Assembly: GCA_011316305.1 (NCBI GenBank)
Contig: SAUG01000025.1
Location: 391,196-455,195, forward strand
DNA length: 64,000 nucleotides
DNA from: Rusavskia elegans
Taxonomy: Eukaryota > Ascomycota > Lecanoromycetes > Teloschistales > Teloschistaceae
Direction: 5' to 3'
How positions within the stretch are numbered: position 1 is the stretch's first letter; each line of letters opens with the position of its first letter. This document shows positions 55,401 to 64,000 of this stretch, one piece after another. A program made the position numbers and the translations under genes. The notes under the pieces were generated by a model, which did not search any database, had not been told where the DNA came from, and saw only the letters and a list, made by a program, of their open reading frames with translations.

Positions 55401-57835
55401 TTACGCTCGTCAGCCATCTTCTTTGAGAATGCCAACTCAATGAGCCCAGATTCGCCCTCCTGCATTGTGTGAAACTCCTTGAGATGCCTATCAAGGTCGT
55501 GGAAATAGACCTGCGCATCTTCTGTCGTGCTTGTGCCCAATCCCTTGTAGTACTTGTGCTCCCAGCCTCGTTCCTCTTTATGATCTTCCTTCCAAGCTTC
55601 GTATTCTGGCATCGTAAAGAACGTTTGGGATTTGGTAGGATACTTCGGATCCCCCTTGTATACTTTGACAATCGGAGTAATGAACTCGACAAGGAACTCT
55701 GGAATCTTGAGCAAACTAGGATACTGGACCTGCAGGAAGTTGATGAGCAAGCCTTTGATATGGCTCCCGTCGTGATCCTGATCCGTCATTATCATCAAGT
55801 GACCATATCTTAGGCTTTTGCAATCCGTGTATTCCGTCTTGTGCTTCAAGCCGAGGAAATTCTTGATATTTTGGATCTCGGCATTCTTAGAGATCTGATC
55901 GACGGTAGCATCTCGCACGTTGAGGAGCTTGCCGCGCAATGGAAAAACTCCGAAACGATCCGCTGAGACAACCGAACGCCCAGCAATTGCAAGGCCTTTG
56001 GATGAATCTCCCTCGGTCAAAATCAGAGTGCACCTCCAGCCGTCTTTCGTGCCAGCTAGATTAGCATCTACCAGCTTCGGATTGTCCATCCGATTTCGAC
56101 GATTGCCATCGCTCTTTTTAAGTATCTGGTCTGCTTTCTGCTGGGCGAAATGCAAGATGTTATTCACGACCTCCGTTCTGGCAATCTTCTTCATGAACTC
56201 ATCACTGACGGTGCATTTGCTACCGAATTGGCTGTGCTTCGTCGTCAACTGCTCCTTGGTCTGCGAAGTAAACGCTGGATTAACAATCTGACAATTGACG
56301 AAAAGAAATAAGTGGTTTCGGATCTGATTGGTTTTGAGGGCAGCTCCACCCTCTTTCTTAAGCTTCTTTTTGACGATTTCCATAAGCTTATTTGCGACTT
56401 GGTCGGCAATGTAATTGACGTGAGTTCCTCCAGAGGTGGTTGCAATAGAATTAACGAACGACACTTGTTGAAAAGAGCCGTCCGACACAGCAAAGCCAAG
56501 CTCCCATCGAGCATCAGGCGTCTCTGTAATGATTTCGGAAGTGTCATTGGCCGCCTCGTCACCACGTTCAACTTTGATGGCCTTGGTGTACATCTCCATG
56601 TACTTTTTGAAGTTTCTGATTTTGATCATGTCACCGTTCAACGACACTTTGACTCCCTTGACAGTTCCAGCCAAGTCGTACACTCGTCGTTTGACTAAAT
56701 CTTCAAAGTCGTCATCCATACCGTTCATCTTGAAGTACTTGAAGTCCGGGGTGAACGTGACCTTAGTAAAATCATCTCCTTTGTTGGCCGTTATTGAGGC
56801 CTTGCCCATTTTGCTCATGTTGTCGGTCCACGTCTGTCTGTATCGAAGCTTGGTCTTTGAGTCTGCGGTGTCAAGTGTGAAAGAAGTACTGAAGATGTTA
56901 CAAAGCTTCGCCCCGTATCCGTTTCTACCGCCTGTGACCTTTTCTGCATCGTCGTCATAATTAGATGATGTGAGGAGATGGCCAAAGATCATCTCTGGAA
57001 TGTAGATTTTCTCCTTTGCGTGGATCTCGATCGGAATACCCCGGCCGTTGTTCCAAACGCTGACCTCCCCTTTTTCGCGATCTACAGTAACCTTGATGTG
57101 GTCCATGTTTTTGTCTCGCTGCTTGTTGTCCGCGGCGTTGACCAAGATTTCGTCGAGAATCTTGTACAACCCAGGCACATAGCTAATGTTTCGCATCTCC
57201 ATTGATTCTTTCTGGCTGTTGTAAACCCACATTTCCTTCTCAGTCCGCTCAGCAGAGCCGATGTAAGTATCAGGTCGTTTGATGATGTGTTCCAGTTGAG
57301 TGAGCTAATCAACAGTAAGCGATGCGTTCCCCTACAGGGAAGGAGTCAGACGAGTCACCTTTTGATACGTTTCTGTGGATTTCGAGTCCTTCTTGGGTTT
57401 CGGGTCTTCGACGCCGTCGAAGCCCATTGCTTCATTCTCAACCTCCTGGAGCGGCTTTGTGGCCTTCTTTTTCGGGGCGGGAGCCTTCTTCTGCTTCTTA
57501 GCACTCGGCGGCGTGACAGAAAGAATTGAGTCGTCATGTAGAGAATCGCGTTCCGGCGCCGAATCCTCGTCCTCGGTCTCTGGCTTCGGCCGCTTCTTAG
57601 ATGCTGCGGGTTTCTTCGGTTTCAATGTGGTCTGTGACATTTTGGGCGCTGCTGCTTTCGGTGCTGCTGCGGCTTTCTTGGGAGCGGCCTTCGCCTTAGG
57701 TTTGACTTTCTGGTATGAAATTAGCCACAGTTGAACAATGTGATTGTTTGAGTGTTCAATACGTACAATTGGCTCTGGCGAGAATGCATCTGAATCCTCG
57801 ACATCGAAGATGGATTCTACCACGGATGAGTCCAT
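52494..57835 (-). CDS. TOP2: DNA topoisomerase II
   Basis: Five exons: 57835-57767, 57709-57359, 57304-54326, 54275-54009 and 53957-52494; 1709 residues. An N-terminal Lys/Ala/Pro-rich extension precedes the GHKL ATPase (LVNAADN near 194-200, GRGIPIE, and the ATP-binding GRNGYGAK at 266-273). The TOPRIM part has EGDSS at 571-575 and DQDHD at 648-652; the breakage-reunion domain carries the catalytic Tyr906 in SARYIYTRL. The C-terminus (about 1225 on) is disordered with alternating Lys/Ala and acidic blocks, ending in Asp/Glu runs. It passes DNA duplexes through double-strand breaks to decatenate chromosomes. Intron 1 (57 nt) is a multiple of three with no stop, so retention would be silent to the frame. 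All core motifs are intact. Confidence 0.97.
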
Positions 57836-58241
57836 GGTGAGCTCCTTGCGTAAAGTTTGCGCTGTATTGTGGTATCAGGACAGGAGGCACAAGCTGACAC
57901 TGATCAATGCATTTCTCGACTTGGACTTTGAGTTAGTACACAAACAAACGCGTGAGATCGTTGGCTCAGTAAAGCCATAGGGCTGAGGCGAATCGCCCGT
58001 TGCCAAGTACAGTTAGCGGGGACGTCAACGTATCTGCTGAGCGTGAAATTCTGCATCAAGCTATCGATCAAGGAATCATCCTTCTTCACGAGGTGAACTT
58101 GGACAGGTTCATGCGGGTGTATACATCCGGTGAAATCATACGAATTGAACATGTGATACGGACGCCCCAATAGATCTCCACATTTCAGTTCACATTCTGT
58201 GGACACTATCATTCCGAGTCCAAGTCCTAAAGGTTTTGCCT
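57836..58241. other. TOP2 promoter / 3' flank of the MFS gene
   Basis: 406 bp between two minus-strand genes. A minus-strand frame (57904-58263) overlaps the MFS 3' end but has no features. Confidence 0.5.
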
Positions 58242-60391
58242 TTAAACCAAAAAAGGACCCCAAACAAACACCAAAGCGTGAACAAAAGACATGTTGGTCA
58301 TGATGGGCTCCACGAAGCCGCTTTCCTCAATCCAAGGCGTGATGAACTTAGAGAAGCCATAGCCCCACACGTTCTTGTTGACGGTAATGGCAACAAAGAT
58401 GCTCCCAGAGACTGGCTTGTAAGAATCGACTGCGTAGGTCGAAGTGATGGCGGGTAATGCTGCAACCTGGATACCGGCACAAGTATATCCAATGATCACA
58501 ATGACCTGGTCATCACGTTAGCACAGAGCATCAAGTCGTTGTGTTGAACGAAGGGCACATAGATATACCTTCCAGCTCCATCGATGCTCGTAACCAAACG
58601 CCACAATGAAATTTCCCAGCATCATGATCAGGACATAGGGGATCATGCTGGGTAACCTCATTTCGGGCTCCCGGACGCCCCCGTTGCGTATCGTAAGTCG
58701 CATGCTGGTCCAATCGCTCAATGGTCCAGCTGTCGCTAACCCTATAAGTGCGCCCACGAGGATTGCAAAATTCGTGAATCCAACGGCAATGGGGGAAAAA
58801 TCGTACGGCGGATGGGCAAAGACCTCCGACTGGGTAAGGTTCAAGGTCAGGAAAGAGCTGCAGCTCCACGAAACGACGAATGCGGCAAATTCGACGATCG
58901 GGAAGGCGAAGAGTTTCCACGGGATCCAAACATCCAACAGAATACTCTTGAAAAGGTTAGGGTTCGGCTGGTAAAAGCCGAATTGCAATTTGCTTGGGAA
59001 GCCTTTGCCCAGATAACGGTCTCGACTGTCTGTGGATGAATGTGCTAAGTCTTGGGGTTTATCGTCTGTAGTGAGGTCGCCGCTGCTACCGATATTGTCG
59101 ATGTTGATCTTCTCTACATAAGAGGCAGCGGTGGGGGGTCCCCATTGATCAAGCTTGTTCTGGTGTAAACGGTGCCATTTAGTCTCAGGGAATCCGAAGA
59201 TGAGCATGATAGTGACAAGAGCGAGCATTGCGACATTAAGCCACCAGAAATTGCGCCAGCCAGTATATTGGGCCATGGGACCTGCATTAGATTTCGGAGT
59301 CAGCATGCCTGACAGTGGACCAATACAATTGTCGTGGGTGTATAAATGGGAACGGCATGTTAGTATATCTGAACGCGTGGGCGTAGCAGTGCATCCAAGG
59401 TCTCGATGCCTAAGGTAGCTTGCCATGGATAGCTCCAAAGTCAGGCGGGATTGGGGGAGAGGAGCTCCCGAAACTACTGACCAGCTATGATAGGTCCAAT
59501 CTTGTGCTGACGATAAGCTTATAATTGCAAGGCAAGAAGTAAGAGCCCATACCATCAGTGCGCCGGTGTAGGACAGGAAATACAACGTATTGTATGTCCC
59601 ACGGCGATGCAGAAACATAATATCAGTAATCACGCTGGGTTGGATGGTCAACAATTCAAGTCAGCTGGATGCTATCGATACTTTGACAGATCGAGCACAC
59701 CTCTGAAGGGCCCGCGGCGATGCCATTCAGGATGCAAGCGCCGTAGAAACTAGAGTAGCTCTGAGCTCGCGCTCGCCAGACAAAGCTAGCCAAGCATAAG
59801 ATGGTCGAAGCAATCAGGACTGGTCGTCGGCCGAACGATGTGCTCAATGGTACCCTGAATGAGAGAACGTTAGAATGAAGCGCTCAAATTGATCATGATT
59901 GCCACGACACTGTACCATATAAAGTTACTGAAACCCAGGATGAGGATAGAAATACCGGTGAAATCGATAACGTCTGCAACGTTGGAATCAAAATCTCTGA
60001 TCAGATCTGGGAACATAGGCGCTATCGCGAGAGGGCCCAGGGCTTGCATGAAAGTGGCCGCGGTAACACAGGTCAAGGCCGAGAATTTCCAGAAGTTGCT
60101 CCAGTTCTCCACCACAAACAGCGTCAGCAACTATGTCAAAAATCGCGGCGTTGCTGGGGTTCAAGTATACCAAGGGGTTATGGGGATCATCACTTGGCTG
60201 AGGAACGAGGACTCGATCGGAAGAAGCAGAGGATTTGACGAAGCGGTGGTTGCCGTTGCCATTATCGACCATCACTTCAGTTCCTGGCAAGACCTGGACG
60301 TTAAGTTCTTGCTCCAGCTGGCGTCGAGTCTAAGTAGTACAGTCAGCCTCTGATAGATTATGGAATGGTGCTTGACTTGCGTTCTCGTCAT
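58242..60391 (-). CDS. HOL1-like major facilitator superfamily transporter
   Basis: Eight exons: 60391-60377, 60329-60171, 60106-59916, 59854-59699, 59634-59553, 59500-59482, 59281-58569 and 58505-58242; 532 residues with about 12 membrane segments. Signatures: TRRQLEQELNVQVLPGTEVM at the N-terminus, NPLNWSNFWKF before TM1, STSFGRRPVLIAS (loop 2-3), FLHRRGTYNTLYF, MIGPIIAGPM, and in the second half FAHPPYDFSPIAVGFTN and GPLSDW. Resemblance is to fungal HOL1-type drug/polyamine carriers; the substrate is not predictable. Exon 6 is a 19-nt microexon. The exon 4/5 junction is uncertain: the model needs a donor 2 nt downstream of GAG|GTGTGC and loses a family-typical QPS segment. The last exon ends soon after the final helix, shorter than usual. 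Confidence 0.8.
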
Positions 60392-60967
60392 GTGCCGCCT
60401 CCATTATGATAACGACACCTCACGGTGCTAACTCTGACAGTAGCGAATGACGTGGAAGTCAACCAGCTTCTTTTCACTGGATCTAGTCTTTCTATCACGG
60501 TATCCAGATCGCCTGGGGTCCAGAGATGTGGGTTTATATGATATAATCGATGGCTGTATTTCGAGACGAAAACGAGTACAGCGACAGTACCGCACCGATT
60601 GGACAGCCGGAATAGGAGCGAGATGATTCGGAAGAGGTACCTGCCAATGGATGCAAACATCCAACCACCTTCTTCTATGCATTGAGGACGACTTAGGAAA
60701 AGTGGGGTCACACATATGCATGACGAGGGTCTCCGACGCAGCAAGAGGTGATACCGAGATTTCGAGAACAAAACGCTTGGATTGACTGGGGTCTCTTGGT
60801 ATATACAGCATCTTACATGCAATTCATCGCTCAGGTCTTGCTCCCGATGGCGCGCTCCGTGGTGGACTGGAGAACTTACCAAATCTTAGTGGAAAACGTA
60901 TTGACAAGAATTGAAGACAACCACCTATCTACTCCCTATCCTTCTGGGTCCGTGGCAGCATCCTTCG
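60392..60967. other. MFS promoter / 3' flank of the TBC gene
   Basis: 576 bp between two minus-strand genes. Open frames on both strands here show no recognised features. Confidence 0.5.
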
Positions 60968-63900
60968 TCAGCAGTGCTGTGGGCTTTCGCCATTTGGATT
61001 GCTTGTCGTCCGCTTGCCCCAACCTCGGAAAAAGCCGCCACTACTGGCAGGTGTGGCTACCTTCACGGCGTCTTGCTCTGCTCGGGTTGCTGAGGGTCGA
61101 AGAGACGTAGGCGCACCAGCAGCCACTTCTCGTGCCACACACGGTTCACTAGGGCTTGGGCGATGCCCATGAACTGCCACTGAAGCGCCTGTGTTGCCAA
61201 GCATCCTTCTCAACGATTCCAATTTGCCCTTCACCTCTTCAAGCTCCTGCCGCGCGATTGCCTCCGACGTCTTTGCATTGACAAGCTCTAGTAGAAGAGT
61301 TTCATCGGCCAGTGGTTTGTGATCTTCGGTCGCCAGCACCGTCTGTAATCCAAGGCTGCTGCTTCGCTTGGAGAAAGATGGAAGGGGCGCCGCGAGCGAA
61401 GGTGTCGATCCAGCTCTACCAAGTTTGAATTCGCGCAGACCACCGGGAGCGGAAGGCCGACTTTCGGGACCGTCAACCGGAGTGTACACGTCGTTGAAAC
61501 TGTCGGCAGTTGAACCCCTCCGACTCTTCATCCCTTCGATCGTCTTTTCAAGCAGCTGCCTTTCCCTTTGGCTTTCCTGCATGCGCGAGCGGACTTCCCT
61601 AAACTGCTCGAGGACACGAGCATTCTCGCTTTCCTGGTCTGCCAGTTGATGCAGTAGATCGGCAGATCTTGTGGCTTCAATTTCGTACTGGTCCTTCCAC
61701 AGCTTAAGATCTTCCCGTAATTCATGTTTCGTTTGCGAGATAGAGGATCGTTTAGTAGCGGGTGGCTGGAACCGCTCTTCCAATCCTGCACGCAACACGT
61801 TTTCTGAATGGGAAACAGCAGTTGTCTTACTGGGTGTCGAGGCGGCTTCCTCTGAGTCACTGGTCTCGGCCTCTGTCAGCTTGGGGGATTGAGGTTTCGA
61901 TAAGCTCTGAGTCTGGGTGAGTAATCGGCACACCGCAGCCCGGTCTTCTTCTCGTTCTTCCCGTTCCCGTTGAAGCTCATCGGCTAGTACGTTATGCTCT
62001 CTTTGCATATCGTTCAACGCTGTGAGAAGATCTTCGATCTGGCTGTGGAGATCCTTGTCCTGGTGTGAAGGACTCGGAGCTGACCAGATAGCACTACTCG
62101 CAGAGTGTACGGGTTTGATGTTTGTGCAGTCAGCGGAGGGGTTCCGGGACATCGAGGTTGCCTCCGTAGAGGCCTCGGTTGCGAGGCTATCCACTGTTAC
62201 AATCGAGTTCAGCGTGGAAGCCATGCTCTGTTTCGATGGAGTCCGACGAAGGAAGCTCGACGGTCGTGACGGCCCGAGACTCGGTGTCAGAGAAGTTACC
62301 TTAGTCGCAGAGCTAGATCCGGCCCAGAAGCGTCCTAGAAAGCCAGAAGCAGATGCCTGTACACTGCTCTTGGGACTGGAGTCACTTGTTTGTGACTCCT
62401 TGAAGCCTTGTTCTAATGAATCCAAGCTTTCCCTCGTGACTAACCCAGTCAGACCCACGAAGTCATTGACAAGCTCGTCAACGTTGCAATTGTAGGTGTC
62501 CCAAAGCTCTCTCGAGAGAAGCAGATGCATTGCATCTTCAAATTCGGTACAGGCCTTGATCTTCGCGTCGTTTCTCCGCATGAGAGATAGCGCTACTCTC
62601 ATCAACGTCTCCGAGGCGCCCTCGGTAAGGATGACGTCGTAAATTCGGAGAAGCATTGGGAGTGGACAAGTGACAGCGAAGAATGAGAGAAACCATTGTG
62701 ATACGTATAAAGGCTCGACCTGCAAGCCTTCGAGATGTGCTGTGAGAGTCGGTAGGTGTCGTTTTAGCAGATGCTGGAATTGATATATGCGAAGGTGGAG
62801 TCCTGAAAGGTCAGGCAGGAAGCACGACCGGAGATTGTATTGCTCCATGAGGCTACATGCTAGTCAGCCAGGCCACCAGAGTTTATGAGTTTTAAGTATG
62901 AATAAGAAGGAAAGGGTGGCAGAGACTTGGTAGAGGCAAGGAGGAGGAGAATCTTTGATCCTCCTTACTTGAAAAGACGCAAGAGGATTTAGGTCTGCTT
63001 ACCGGACAAGAACGCAGAAGGCCTCTTTGTCGGCCATGTGCATTAAGAGCGGCCCAACGACGAAGCCCAATCCTTGGCAGTAGCCGATCTTCTGATCGTA
63101 TATACTGAAAGCCTTCAGGACCTTTGCTAACATCTTCTGGCCCTCGCCATCTGGGTCCTTGAACATGTCCACGTTGGGGAAACTCCTGCCGATGTCCTTC
63201 CCAATCAAATTTTCATACGGGCTGGTTTCGGTACACAACCTTTCATATTCGTCTTCAAGTAGTGGATCTCGGGCATCTGCAATGCTCATCCAGACGACTC
63301 CTCTCAGAGGCGGTGGAACGCCATTCCTGATTTTGTTTGACGTCAGAGTAGGTAGTCGCTGTGCCGTTTGGGGATAATTCGAAACCAACGCTGCCCAAAA
63401 CTCCAGTTCGGTCATCAGTGGAGGATCAGGGAGTTGAGAATAGCGTAGAGATGGCTTGGCGGGTTCGTTGATGAGCTTCTTGATTTGTTGGATGGATGGT
63501 GGTCTGGACTTGGCTCTGGTCCTGGTACTTCTTGTGACCGCAGCTTTTGGGTCTGTCGCCAGGGCGTTGTTCTCTTGTTCCAATCGAGCAAGCAGGAAAG
63601 CGGTTGATGCGTCGGAGCCTTCATCACGAGGTGCGGATTCTTCGCTTTTGTCAAGCTTCTCCCAATCGACGTGGGTGCTTCCAGCTGACGACGAAAGAGT
63701 GCCGGAGCTGTCACTTCTAGACCGTAACGAAGGCGCCTGAGGCATCGAACCCTCTTCTGCTATGCTTGGCATGGATACAGTCGACGTCCGGTGGGACCGC
63801 TGAAACAGTTTGACCTCCTCTTCGAGTATGGAATCGACTGTATTCGCGGCATCGGTGGTCGCTGGCATTTCGGTCGTTGGGGACACTTCGACCGGCGAGT

Positions 63901-64000
63901 CCTCGATGGCACTATCTTCAGGTGGCGTCAGGGTCGAGTCGGACAGTCTGATGGTGACGATGGAGTCGGTGGATTTTGTTGTTTCAGTGAGAGGCTCTGG
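60968..64000 (-). CDS. TBC-domain Rab GTPase-activating protein, Gyp5-like (5' end missing)
   Basis: Two exons seen, from the right edge (64000) to 63003 and from 62852 to 60968; the frame is open to the edge, so the start lies outside. At least 960 residues. A disordered acidic N-terminal part precedes the TBC domain, which has the arginine finger in IGKDIGRSFPNVD (Arg codon near 63187-63185) and the glutamine finger in IGYCQGLGF (Gln codon near 63076-63074), then LRIYQFQHLLKRHLP, WFLSFFAV and RIYDVILTEG. After the domain come a Ser-rich region and a long coiled coil (DLLTALNDMQREHNVLADEL, ELREDLKLWKDQYEIEATRS). This layout matches Gyp5/Gyl1, GAPs for Ypt1/Sec4-type Rabs in secretion. The intron (150 nt) is among the longest here. 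Confidence 0.9.

Noticed and set aside
1..64000. tRNA genes, CRISPR arrays, insertion sequences
   Set aside because: Looked for T-arm-like GGTTCGANTCC strings and for regular or terminal repeats; none were convincing by eye.

Overview
The window is nuclear DNA of a filamentous ascomycete (Pezizomycotina). Evidence: about 19 protein genes, densely packed on both strands; short GT-AG introns, mostly 45-75 nt with CTRAC-like branch sites; and fungal families such as a SUN-family wall protein, GtaA-type glutaminase, NMA111 protease, an Xbp1-like APSES regulator and a HOL1-like MFS carrier. I cannot place it below that rank. No rRNA, CRISPR array, intact transposon or recognisable tRNA was seen. 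Exon borders were worked out by hand from splice signals, frame and family resemblance; no alignment was run.

Layout. 0.9-10 kb: SUN-family wall protein (-), Snu23 splicing factor (+), Spt3 SAGA subunit (-), Dph5 diphthine synthase (+), and a small protein of unknown function (+). 10.6-20.5 kb: secreted glutaminase A (+), convergent with the PP2A leucine carboxyl methyltransferase (-), then a FUSC/DUF2421 membrane protein (-) divergent from Ist1 (+). 21-30.2 kb: a small Myb-like protein (+), NMA111 (+) and a J-domain protein (-). 31-39 kb: HIS5 (-) divergent from an SSXT/SS18-like coactivator (+), then INCENP (-).

39.5-45.3 kb is the most accessory-looking part: a secreted protein with two SGNH active sites (-), a decayed acyl-CoA dehydrogenase pseudogene (+) and an orphan ORF (+). 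46-57.8 kb returns to core genes: reticulon (-), Xbp1-like APSES factor (-), a gene-free stretch of nearly 3 kb, then DNA topoisomerase II (-). 58.2-64 kb: MFS transporter (-) and a TBC Rab-GAP (-) whose 5' end lies beyond the window.

Most genes are unrelated housekeeping functions (splicing, SAGA, diphthamide, PP2A methylation, ESCRT, chromosomal passenger complex, histidine synthesis, Topo II), so there is no operon-like system. The most notable observations are a presequence-like, in-frame 5' extension on NMA111, the tandem SGNH hydrolase, abrupt switches of strand composition inside several genes, stop-free introns whose length is a multiple of three, and the multiply disabled acyl-CoA dehydrogenase.
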